A stretch of DNA of 20,875 nt from Stentor coeruleus (Eukaryota > Ciliophora > Heterotrichea > Heterotrichida > Stentoridae). The DNA is taken from the NCBI GenBank assembly GCA_001970955.1, contig MPUH01001216.1:1-20875 (forward strand). Reading direction: 5' to 3'. Shown piece after piece: positions 8,215 to 16,597 of this stretch (within the stretch, counting starts at the first letter, position 1; every line of letters starts with the position of its first letter). Position numbers and translations under genes: made by a program. The notes under the pieces are model-generated. The model ran no database searches. It was not told the DNA's origin and worked only from the letters and a program-made list of their open reading frames with translations.

Positions 8215-9512
8215 ATGCAGAGAGGAGTCACCAAGCTTTGCAAATTCCAAGCTCGGTACGATACTTACAATTTCTACTCATCAACTAATGCTTTTATATT
8301 GAACAACTTTATGAGCTCTAGCTAAGTAACCTATCATGAATCTACCCATCTTGGAAAGCCTTTTTTTCTACCATAGATGCAGGTCAAAGTCAGGCTTCGA
8401 AATTGAAGAAATTAGGAGTTAAGCTATATTCTCTGCCTAAGGATTTAAAAATAAATCCTCAGATTGCAGAAATTTATCAGAGTAGTTTAAATACTATTGA
8501 AAAAGAATCTAGAATTGATTAGACAACTGAGAAGCTTTAGCATGGGACAACTATAATGTCTTAAGAAAATGGATGTGAGAATCAGTGGACAAGATTCACG
8601 GGATTTTCTCATAGGCATTCAGTAATTCATGACCAAGTGGCTAATAGAAAGAAGTATTTCCACTTAACCACCTTTCTCTCAATCAAGGAAGCTTTACAGC
8701 TGCTAGCTCTCACTTATCTGAATACGTAGTTCTAGGTTTTGAGCATAGACATACTCTTGCTACCCCAATAGTCTAGTTATGTGGGAAGATCAATTCGAGG
8801 ACTTTGTAATTAGTGCTCAGATTATTGTTGATCAATTCATTACCTCAGCAGAAACCAAATGGGGACAAGAATCAGTTATTTTACTTCTGCTGCCTCATAG
8901 TTATGATAAAACTTAACTCCCCCTATGCAATTCCAGACCATATAATCAAAGAATATAAGCGATACTTCTTCAATATTATTCAAGAGCAAATCCTACAACC
9001 CCAGCCAACTATTTTTACTTCCTTCGCAGACAATAAACATAAATTCCGTAAATCTCTCAATGTCATCAGCCCAAAAACGATTATTGATATATAAAAGTTC
9101 AGTCTCTGATTTAGCCGACTAGTTGAAGATAGAGTTAAAATAGTATACAGTGATGCAATTTTTGATGGAAGTAATGCAAATTGAATTAGAAAAGTCATTT
9201 TATGTAGTGGACAAGTTTATTACGACCATATCGAAGAAAGGAAAAAACAAGAAATCAGCAATATGGCTATTTGCAGAATTGAACAACTAACTCCTTTTCT
9301 GTTTGAAAAATTACAGGAAATCTGCAAGAAGTACTCTAAAGCTGAGTTCCAATGGGTACAAGAAGTACCTTTAAATTAATACTTCTTTAAGGCTGCAAGG
9401 CAAACGTGATCTTTCTGTTATATCTTGTCCAGCAAGTGCTACTACAACCACTGGTTATTTATCAGTTCATAATGCTGAACTCGTAGCATTACTTGATAAG
9501 TCTATGAATTAA
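8215..9512 (+). pseudogene. Decayed 2-oxoglutarate dehydrogenase E1 gene with large internal deletion
   Basis: Conceptual translation across all three plus frames gives ordered pieces of the TCA-cycle enzyme OGDH E1. In order they are: a possible presequence-like start MQRGVTKLCKFQARY (8215); YIEQLYEL and SWKAFFSTIDAGQSQ (8295-8390, the N-terminal segment of the family); KLGVKLYSLPKDLKINPQI; DVRISGQDSR and [31 protein letters not shown] and [58 protein letters not shown]; and near the end CPASATTTTGYLSVHN, terminating at a TAA at 9510. The frame is broken by stops at 8319, 8337, 8520, 8538, 8562, 8914, 9092, 9107, 9182 and 9377 and by several frameshifts. The N-terminal piece runs directly into the middle of the enzyme near 8391-8403, so several hundred codons are missing. 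A smaller piece is missing after EFQWVQEVPLN. The enzyme is normally mitochondrial and about 1000 residues long, so this copy cannot work. OGDH fits better than the paralogue DHTKD1 by the C-terminal blocks. Confidence 0.93.
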
Positions 9513-9705
9513 ATTGACAATTGAGCTCCTAATTTTTTCATATCTATTGCAGAAGTTATAAATATCCCATTTTCTTAATATTTTTAATTTTAATGTACTA
9601 TATTATTTTCTGAGTCTAAATAATTGCTTAAATAATGCTGTGACAAGTTGCCTGCTTTTTCTTATTTTCTTGATTTTAAAATAAGAATCTAATTTAAATT
9701 ATAAT

Positions 9706-10890
9706 ATGGGAAGTAATTGTTCGTGCTTACATGGAGGAAATATAGATGAAAAACAGATCAATACTGATAAAAACGCTGTAGAAATAGACAAGAACATGTT
9801 CAAATCTCTTGAGAGTACCTACAAAATTAATACAGTTGAAGCAAAAGATTTCTCAGTAGACCTGCGCATAGATTTGCTGGATATAATATCTTTACAATCT
9901 ATACTTCGAGGTTACTTAGATCGCAAAAAAGTTAGCACTGTTCACTTACAAAATCACGGGAAATCAAAAAGACAGGGCTCAGAGTTTCTAGAAAAAGGTA
10001 GGAGTATTGGAAATAACAGCTACTCAGCATCAAATGTACCACCTAAACGATTAACTCTTCAAGAAATACCCACAAACAAAGTCCCTGACTACTCAAATGC
10101 TGCGATAAAGATGATTCAGGCAAAACTAGGGCCTTTTGTTTACAGAGATATCACAATAGAAAATGTTTTTAAAAAAGGTCCAGTCTTAATGGAAAATCAA
10201 GCTGTGTATATAGGTGAGTGGAATAAAGACAATTTTCGTCATGGTCGGGGGTCACAGAACTGGAATGATGGATCATTATATGAAGGTTATTGGGAAAACG
10301 ATAAAGCAAGTGATAAAGGTCGACTAATACATGCGAATGGCGATGTTTATGAAGGTGAATGGAAAAATGATAGAGCTAATGGTATAGGCGTTTATATACA
10401 CAACGATGGGGCTAAGTATGAAGGGGCATGGGAAAACGACAAACAACATGGTTTAGGAAAAGAAATCTGGCCTGATGGGGCGAAATATGAAGGTGCTTAT
10501 GAAAATGGTCTCAAGCATGGCTTCGGGAAGTTTGAATGGGCGGATGGAAGTATTTATGAAGGCATTTTCATGTTTAACAATATTCATGGGTCAGGAACTT
10601 ACACTTGGAGTGATGGAAGGAAATTTATCGGACAGTGGAAGGATAATAAAATGCATGGAACAGGAGTCTTCACTTGGTCTGATGGGCGAAAATATGAAGG
10701 TGACTATTTCAACGACAAAAAGCATGGATTTGGAATTTTTGTTTGGGCTGATGGAAGAAGGTATGAGGGTGAATGGAAAAATGGAAAGCAGCATGGTCGA
10801 GGCAAATACACGAACTCTAATGGTATTTGTAAAGAAAGCGAGTGGCAGGATGGAAAAAGGATACAAACAGCTTCAACACTGCAAAATTGA
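9706..10890 (+). CDS. Lipid-anchored IQ-motif and MORN-repeat protein
   Basis: The frame encodes 394 residues, ATG at 9706, TGA at 10888. The N-terminus MGSNCSCL fits N-myristoylation at Gly2 (Ser at position 6) with cysteines 5 and 7 as likely palmitoylation sites, so membrane anchoring is expected. Residues 63-76 (LQSILRGYLDRKKV) match the IQ consensus for calmodulin-like partners. From about residue 168 come nine MORN repeats (YxGxWxNxxxHGxG type, for example YEGEWKNGKQHGRG), and a tenth, degenerate one (ESEWQDGKR) follows. MORN arrays are known for membrane association and scaffolding in protists, so a cortical or membrane scaffold with Ca-dependent partner binding is a reasonable inference. 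The next gene, 44 bp downstream on the same strand, encodes a calmodulin-like protein. Confidence 0.95.
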   Translation: MGSNCSCLHGGNIDEKQINTDKNAVEIDKNMFKSLESTYKINTVEAKDFSVDLRIDLLDIISLQSILRGYLDRKKVSTVHLQNHGKSKRQGSEFLEKGRSIGNNSYSASNVPPKRLTLQEIPTNKVPDYSNAAIKMIQAKLGPFVYRDITIENVFKKGPVLMENQAVYIGEWNKDNFRHGRGSQNWNDGSLYEGYWENDKASDKGRLIHANGDVYEGEWKNDRANGIGVYIHNDGAKYEGAWENDKQHGLGKEIWPDGAKYEGAYENGLKHGFGKFEWADGSIYEGIFMFNNIHGSGTYTWSDGRKFIGQWKDNKMHGTGVFTWSDGRKYEGDYFNDKKHGFGIFVWADGRRYEGEWKNGKQHGRGKYTNSNGICKESEWQDGKRIQTASTLQN

Positions 10891-10934
10891 TAATTATAGA
10901 TTACATTCTTAAAACAAAACAGTTAATAGTGAAT

Positions 10935-11369
10935 ATGGAATTCAGTGAAAAATTGATTGAAGTATTCAATGTACTTGATAAGAATGATTCAAAAACAATT
11001 CCTATAAGTAGTTTAGGAAAAGGACTTAGAGCATCTGGGCTCAATCCTACAGAATCTCAGTTAAAGGAATATGTAGATGGAGCTGAACTATTGAATGGGA
11101 ATTTTATTGACTTTAAGGAATTTGAAAAAATTGCTAATAAGTGCAAAGATATGGATTTGGTAACGAAAGATGAGGTTATAGGGTATTTTGAAAGTTTTGA
11201 TTTGAATAGGGAAGATTATTTGTCATATGAAGATTTAAAAAAAGCACTGTGCACTTCAGGTGACAAACTGGAAGGAAAAGATATAGATATTTTGATGAAA
11301 GATTTTGACCATGATAATTCAGGAAGAATAAATATTAGGGACTTTGTAGAAGGACTTTTTAATAGTTAA
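10935..11369 (+). CDS. Calmodulin-like EF-hand protein
   Basis: The frame is open from 10842, but the ATG at 10935 is chosen. It gives MEFSEKLIEVFNVLDKND, the usual calmodulin-type opening, avoids overlap with the preceding gene, and yields 144 residues (calmodulin has about 149). Four EF-hands can be placed. Loop 1 is D15-S26 (DKNDSKTIPISS), lacking the acidic residue at position 12. Loop 2 is E51-E62 (ELLNGNFIDFKE), clearly degenerate. Loop 3 is D89-D100 (DLNREDYLSYED). Loop 4 is D125-D136 (DHDNSGRINIRD). Loops 3 and 4 keep ligands but have Asp, not Glu, at position 12, which often weakens Ca2+ affinity or favours Mg2+. The Ca-binding lobe is therefore probably C-terminal only. It may be a light-chain-like or centrin/calmodulin-like partner of an IQ protein; the neighbouring MORN protein has an IQ motif. 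Confidence 0.93.
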   Translation: MEFSEKLIEVFNVLDKNDSKTIPISSLGKGLRASGLNPTESQLKEYVDGAELLNGNFIDFKEFEKIANKCKDMDLVTKDEVIGYFESFDLNREDYLSYEDLKKALCTSGDKLEGKDIDILMKDFDHDNSGRINIRDFVEGLFNS

Positions 11370-11735
11370 GTATTAGGCTTAAAAATATTTATTATGCATT
11401 AAATTCACTCCTATACAAGATAAATCTTTAATGTTTTTTTCAATTGAATTATATTGGAAAGTCCTCTCAGTAACTTTTTTATTACTGAATTCTTACATAA
11501 ATCTATCACAAGCAAACTTTTTCTGATTTCTTTTTTAATAAGTAAAGTTTATAAAGTTTTCAAATTTACCTCAACTTTAAAATCATTTACTAAAATTTAT
11601 AAGTTTTGCTTATTAATTATATAAAAATAAGGATAAATAATAAACTATATTTATTTGATTATATATAATCTCTAATAATTTTGTATAAGTATTGAATTAA
11701 AACTTAATGTTATATATCGCAAGGATTAACTATTT
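11370..11735. other. Intergenic stretch, 3' of EF-hand gene and of PDE relic
   Basis: This is an AT-rich convergent interval of 366 bp. I see no open frame, RNA gene or repeat in it. It should contain the 3' UTR of the EF-hand gene. Confidence 0.6.
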
Positions 11736-12600
11736 TCAGTTTTCATAAGCTACTAGACGCTTAGCTTTTTCATTCCAATTCTGAATATTATCTTTTATTT
11801 GTTCTACACATATCGTATTAATTATCTCTGAATCAATAAATAGATTCATACAAAGGCAAGCAAATATTTTTCAAAAATCCTGCTAGGTATATTCATATTT
11901 TACCTATCGAAATACAGAGAATTTCTACTTTTGTTCCTTTTCCAAATCTCTTTGCTGAAATATTCTTCACAAGTCAGATTAGTTCATTTTTGATGCAGTT
12001 CAACTGACTTCGCACTATGCCCTAAATCTGAACATTTCAAACACAAAGAATAAAATCTGTTTATTGTCAATAGTTTCTATCTCAAAATTTTTAATAGATA
12101 ATTTTTAGCTCGAAACAAGCCTAGTTTTTCAAAATGCCCTGAAATGTCCGTATCATGTATTAATTTATAATGATTTTTCTTATTTTAAATCATTCTTCAA
12201 TAGTCAAGTATTCTAGAATATTGCAACCTGGCTTAAAATGCTGTGTATGCATGCACATTTTCAAGCACACTAATATTATTGTATTCAATAGCCATGTCAT
12301 CTTTGCTATAATTAAAAATCAGTTAGTAAGTTCAGGATGGGCAATATCATGTATTATACCACTTAGTGTATTAAGGAGTCATTTTCTCGAAAAGTTCTAC
12401 ATATACTGCTAAATAAAAAAAATTGTGAAGGACATCAGCAGTGTGGCAGGCATTATGGTAAGGATTATGATGGCGATTCTATATAAAATTTACTTTTTCA
12501 ACTATTTTAAAAAACCTGCCAAAAGCTTCATCTTCGATTTTGAATTCTTCACAAATATCCCATTCATAAATAAGTTTTTGTTTATTATAAATATATATGC
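11736..12600 (-). pseudogene. Decayed class I 3',5'-cyclic-nucleotide phosphodiesterase, retains a 15-nt intron
   Basis: Minus-strand translation gives, in order, nearly a whole PDE catalytic domain (about 280 codons). The pieces are: YEWDICEEFKIEDEAFGRFF; HNPYHNACHTADVLHNFFYL; GIIHDIAHPELTN, matching the PDEase signature HDxxHxxxxN (12322-12351); YNNISVLENVHAYTAF; NILEYLTIEE; DISGHFEKLGLFRAKN; CLKCSDLGHSAKSVELHQK, with the metal-ligand Asp; NLTCEEYF; SLYFDR; MNIPSRIFEKYLLAFV; and the end QIKDNIQNWNEKAKRLVAYEN with a TGA at 11736. Such enzymes hydrolyse cAMP or cGMP. In-frame stops remain at 12319, 12077, 11984 (at the position of a conserved Trp) and 11900, among others. At least four frameshifts are needed (near 12375, 12301, 12180 and 12110, and probably one near 11855). 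An intron of 15 nt (12479-12493) removes one apparent TAG, so the copy arose from genomic DNA, not from spliced mRNA. Confidence 0.93.
12479..12493 (-). other. Fossil 15-nt intron within the PDE relic
   Basis: The relic's coding strand reads GTAAATTTTATATAG here: GT start, TAG end, A at position 10. Removal joins FKIVEK to NRHHNPYHNACH, matching the spacing before the conserved NPYHN motif in PDE catalytic domains. Without removal a TAG interrupts the frame. Confidence 0.82.
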
Positions 12601-12610
12601 TATGACAGAC

Positions 12611-12714
12611 ATCTGACTGAAATTTCAAATTTTGATATGCATTAACAATACATTTTAGTTTTATCTGACTGAAATTTCAAATTTTGATATGCATTAACAA
12701 TACATTTTAGTTTT
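12611..12714. repeat. Perfect 52-bp tandem duplication
   Basis: Two identical 52-nt units fill 12611-12662 and 12663-12714 with no spacer. They start just outside the 5' end of the PDE relic. The perfect identity of noncoding AT-rich DNA points to a recent event or an assembly artefact. Confidence 0.97.
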
Positions 12715-13788
12715 TGAAATTTGGTGGGCTGTGACCTGTAGATTGATACACAAACAAATAAAGTTAATTATCGACATACAATACTAGATCTTAAATAGCA
12801 ATGAATATAGTATAAAAAGAAAAAAAACTGTAAAGCACAAATAGATTTAAGCGAAATTCATTTGAAGGCTTTTTTATAGATTCATGACTGCAAAAAAGTG
12901 TTTGAAAGTATTTTTTCAATGTTTGGGTCTTTGAAAGTTAAAAAAATTGGGTTAAGTGGTATTTTTTCTATTTCGCTTGTTTTCTGACTAAGAAGTGAGT
13001 ACATCGAAGATGAATAGTCCTTCATTGACTGTTTTATCACCCATTTATTACTATATAAGCATGATTTACATTTTATTGGAATAATAAATTACAATTAAAG
13101 TTTTATAATAATTCTTTAAACTATATTATTATTAATATTTTAGGAAGTAGTAATAAAAATCATTCAAAGCTTTATATTGCTTTAAATTTTCAAACCCAAT
13201 ACAGTATTTTAATTTGATTAAAAAATATATCAGGATTATTAAAAAAATTATTACTTTTTAAATAGTAAAAAGTAGTAATAAATAAAAGAATAATTAAGGA
13301 AAATTTTAAGTAAGTTTAACGTTGGGATTTAGTTAAAGAACTTTGATAGTTAGAGTTATTTTTATATTTTTGCTTGCTCATTATAGTGCAAATCATAAAG
13401 CCATTTCAGTAAATTATCAAAGCATGAAACAAAATTTATTTTATTATTCCCAACTTATAGTGGAGCAAAATTTAGATATAGAATTTTAGAAATTTTCTTG
13501 CTCAATTAAATCAATTGAATTTCTATTGTTGCAAAGCTATTTATTGATACTTAATGAAAAATTAATTTGTTATCTATAATATCTGTAATCTTATTTAATA
13601 GGATCAGTATAAAATGCTCTTTGTATATCTAAGATTCAAAATTAAAGATTTATGCCATTATGCATTGATATTAGCCCCAATAAGCTCTAATAGTTAATAG
13701 AAAATGTACCTTTAAGTTTATTTCCAAAATAAACTTAATTAACTTACTTCATCTATAAGAGCAGGCATTAAGTTATTTATCTGTAAAT
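12715..13788. other. AT-rich intergenic stretch upstream of coiled-coil gene
   Basis: I see no protein-like frame on either strand and no tRNA-like arms. The composition is extremely AT-rich from about 13070 on. The part near 13788 should carry the promoter and 5' UTR of the coiled-coil gene. Confidence 0.6.
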
Positions 13789-15336
13789 ATGAACCCTCAA
13801 GTTGAAGGTGTTGATGAACAACTAGATCGGTTAAATACAGCACTGCAATACATGATAAAAGACATAACTGATGGGTCAAACCATATCCGTGACCCTTCAA
13901 TCTCACGGGTATCAGTTGCTCCTTCAGATTTCTGGAATGAGAAAAGTTTTTCAGAACAATCAGGATCGTTCGATCTAAAAGAAGAATATGAGAACAAAAT
14001 TGAAGAACTTTTACAAGAGCAAGATAGACTTCAAATGACAGTAGAGGACTTCTATGCAACAGAGTTTAAAAGAATGATAAAAATTGACTACACTGATCAA
14101 GAGATTGGGCACCTAATAGAATTGATGGAAAAGGCTAAGAATGGCCAAAATACTGATTTTAATCTTGGTCCGTATCGTTTTTTCTTAGCCAAAAGTGGGG
14201 ATAGCATAAATGCTACTTTTCTGGTGCGGCAAACAGATGCTGAGCGTATTGCAAAGCTTGAAAAGGAAATAGAAGAATTAAAAAAAATAGATAGTAGCTC
14301 TGCGCTTAGTACAAGTCAAGAAGGAGAAGAAATGTGTACTGTATGTGGAGTTGACTCAGTGCGTCTAAAAAAAGAGATTAAAATGGAGCTTGAGCAAGAG
14401 TATAAGAAAAGGAAAAATGAAGCAATTGAACGTGAAAGAGCGAATTTCGAAGCGCAACTAGAAGAATTAGACTCATTGAAAGATAGTTATTTGCAGAAAA
14501 ATAAAGAAGTTCAAGAATTGAATAAAAGCCTTGAACGTCGAAAAGTTGAATTAGAAAAAAAAGAATTTGAGCTGGCTGATAGAAAAAGCACTTTTGAAAA
14601 AAAAAAGCATGAATGGGAAACTAGAATGGTCACATCGGCAAATGAGTTTCAAGCTCCATCATCTGATGAACTTTTTTCTCCTAGCAAATTTAGTAGAGAA
14701 GAGCTGGAAATCCAATTAAAAGACTTGAAGGATCAGTATTTAGAAAACAATGATTCAAAGTTAGCTATGAGAATTAACCAAATAGAAACTCAGCTGATGA
14801 AATATAGGACAGAAAAAGCTATTTTGGATTCTAATGTGAGAAATTCTAGAGTGCTATCTAGTCTTGTTAAAACTTTTGATAATGAAACATCGCAAGAAGA
14901 AAATAAAAGAAAGAAACTCTTGGAAAGACTTCATAAGCGCTATCAAGGAGGATCAAAAGATCGCACAAAGTATGAAGAGATTAAAAGGACTGAGGAGCTT
15001 ACAAGGCAAATGCTTGAAAAAAAGCATGAAGTACTGCTACAGAAAGAAAAAGAGCTACAGGAAATAGAAAAATACCTTCAAGATTCATGGAAAAAAATCC
15101 CTAATGCTAGTAACTTAGTTGAAGTTATTCAAGTAGCTGTAGAACATTTAAATCAAAACAAAGTTGAAAACGAAATAAATACAAATAAAATTGAGCAAGA
15201 TAGGCTAAATCTTAGAAAAGTTCATGAAAAGTTACTTGAGCTAATTGATAAAATAGAAAGCCAAAAAAACTCTAAAGAAGTCCTAGAAAAGATTAAAGAA
15301 AACCTTTCAGTAAATCTTCAATTAGTTAATAACTGA
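13789..15336 (+). CDS. Long coiled-coil protein
   Basis: The frame encodes 515 residues, ATG at 13789, TGA at 15334. The first 60 residues are mixed and Ser-rich. Residues about 64-90 and 150-165 are short helices. Residues about 190-290, 305-345 and 365-510 are long Glu/Lys/Leu-rich coiled coils (for example LEKKEFELADRKSTFEKKKH). A lone CTVC motif stands near residue 182 between helices; it has no second pair, so a zinc site is not supported. No signal peptide or membrane segment is seen. Such proteins are usually structural, cytoskeletal or basal-body components, but no family can be assigned. Both flanks are long and AT-rich, and no introns are needed. Confidence 0.9.
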   Translation: MNPQVEGVDEQLDRLNTALQYMIKDITDGSNHIRDPSISRVSVAPSDFWNEKSFSEQSGSFDLKEEYENKIEELLQEQDRLQMTVEDFYATEFKRMIKIDYTDQEIGHLIELMEKAKNGQNTDFNLGPYRFFLAKSGDSINATFLVRQTDAERIAKLEKEIEELKKIDSSSALSTSQEGEEMCTVCGVDSVRLKKEIKMELEQEYKKRKNEAIERERANFEAQLEELDSLKDSYLQKNKEVQELNKSLERRKVELEKKEFELADRKSTFEKKKHEWETRMVTSANEFQAPSSDELFSPSKFSREELEIQLKDLKDQYLENNDSKLAMRINQIETQLMKYRTEKAILDSNVRNSRVLSSLVKTFDNETSQEENKRKKLLERLHKRYQGGSKDRTKYEEIKRTEELTRQMLEKKHEVLLQKEKELQEIEKYLQDSWKKIPNASNLVEVIQVAVEHLNQNKVENEINTNKIEQDRLNLRKVHEKLLELIDKIESQKNSKEVLEKIKENLSVNLQLVNN

Positions 15337-15849
15337 ATAAAATCATTTAGCACTTTCCACTAAAAGATTATCGTTTATTAATGCTAAGCTGCATTAATAA
15401 ATTCTTAGATATCAATTTTCCTTCAATAATTAAAGTCATAAAGTAAAGAAATAAAAAAATTATTTGATAAAACTAAATTAGATGCCTATATAGTTAATTT
15501 AATATTTTTATTTCAGATAGCAAACTTATAATGCACACAATTGGAAATTTTGATTTGTTAGTATACCTTTTTAAAAGAATTTTATTTTATAAATTTTACT
15601 GCATAAAATAATTGAATAAGCAAAATATACTTTAAACTTTTAATATAGTATCAAAGTGAAATAAAGCAAAGTCTATATAAGCTTACATAATTTAAGCAAG
15701 GATATTGAAAACTAGGCTTTAATTCTTTCCTTCTGGAAATCTGGCTATATTGATGCAGATTTTCTTTAGGTATAAAATTGTTAGTAAATAATGGACGCAT
15801 AACTTATCAGTAAGGGTTGTATGAAGCAGAAGCCGATGCCTCATCATGA
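15337..15849. other. Intergenic stretch between coiled-coil gene and piggyBac relic
   Basis: The sequence is AT-rich and lacks an open frame. A perfect 11-bp inverted repeat at 15374-15401 is the only clear structure. Some of the last 100 bp could be further, unrecognisable transposase sequence. Confidence 0.55.
15374..15401. repeat. Perfect 11-bp inverted repeat (hairpin) just 3' of a gene
   Basis: TTTATTAATGC and GCATTAATAAA are exact reverse complements separated by TAAGCT. The stem would begin 38 nt after the stop codon of the coiled-coil gene, so it would lie in its 3' UTR or at its 3' end. Function unknown. Confidence 0.85.
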
Positions 15850-16353
15850 GTTAGCTCTCTTATTTCTAACAGATTTCAGCCTGAATTCTATATTTGAGAA
15901 AGATGGAGAAAAGGAATCGGAAAATGCGAGATGGAAATTCCTAAGATCATTTCAAAATATAATAAATTTATGAAAGGTGTTGATTTATTTGATCAGAGAT
16001 TAGCTTCCTTATAAATTTCAGAGGTGGAAGTGCATTTTTCAATATCTTTGGAAATTGCAGTATTCAATTCATTCGCTATATTTCGAGATATTCAATAGCG
16101 ACATGAAGGAAAAAAATGAGTATTTGTAGTTAGGGATACTTCTATCTAAACTACTTGCTGGGTACAAATCTATATCGAAATTAGGCCAAAACAGTGAAGC
16201 GAAAAGCATCGACCTATCAAAATAAATAAGACATTGAAGTGTTCATATTGTAAGAGTATATGCGTTAACTCAAATACTGCATATCAATGCAATGAATGCT
16301 TACGATTTCTACATCCAGAATGCTTTTTTAACATCCAATGTACTAAATACTAG
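15850..16353 (+). pseudogene. C-terminal relic of a piggyBac-type (DDE_Tnp_1_7) transposase
   Basis: Starting at 15850 one frame reads VSSLISNRFQPEFYI, a TGA at 15895, then CEMEIPKIISKYNKFMKGVDLFDQR. The run IPKIISKYNKFMKGVDLFDQ corresponds to the conserved PxxxxxYNxxMGGVDxxDQ block of piggyBac transposases, which carries the last catalytic Asp region. After a TAA at 16012, pieces LEIAVFNSFAIFRDI and, in another frame, YKFQRWK fit the next conserved helices. The end, KCSYCKSICVNSN then AYQCNECLRFLHPECF, is the cysteine-rich zinc domain that closes these proteins, ending with TAG at 16351. Stops and at least one frameshift make it non-functional, and the N-terminal two thirds are not visible. 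In other ciliates, domesticated members of this family (Paramecium Pgm, Tetrahymena Tpb2) excise DNA during macronuclear development. Whether this relic came from a transposon or a domesticated gene cannot be told from here. Confidence 0.88.
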
Positions 16354-16597
16354 TTTAATAATGTTTTTGAGGAACATAAATAAAATTCAGCTTCTTTTAG
16401 CTCCACGTATGGGTACTTTCAGATATGAGAAATTAAATTATTTTTTAAATATTAATTCGAATATTTGATCAATTTAAAATAGCAATCAGCTGATTTTATT
16501 AAATTAATCAAAACCTTTTACTTTATTCTTCTATAAACTTATTTTGCTTCATTTATAACTTTATAAGCATTGAGTTAATTACTTATATCCTAAATTT

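Noticed and set aside
8804..8818. GTAATTAGTGCTCAG, a 15-nt GT...AG stretch in the OGDH relic, as an intron
   Set aside because: It lacks A at position 10 and the TAG end, and its translation (VISAQ) fills the expected place of NTAQ in the enzyme, so it is coding sequence.
8813..9094. Open frame of 93 codons on the plus strand, as a separate gene
   Set aside because: It is one frame of the OGDH relic. Its KFRKSLNVISPKTI block matches the enzyme, and matching pieces continue before and after it in other frames.
10475..10912. Open frame of 145 codons overlapping the MORN gene in another frame
   Set aside because: It is created by the repeated MORN codons; the MORN frame itself is clearly the real one.
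11984..11986. TGA at the position of a conserved Trp in the PDE frame, suggesting TGA = Trp as in Blepharisma
   Set aside because: Intact genes here end in TGA (MORN at 10888, coiled-coil at 15334), and the PDE frame also has TAA, TAG and frameshifts that recoding would not fix.
12170..12616. Two plus-strand open frames of 80 and 63 codons
   Set aside because: They lie antisense to the PDE relic and have no protein-like features of their own.
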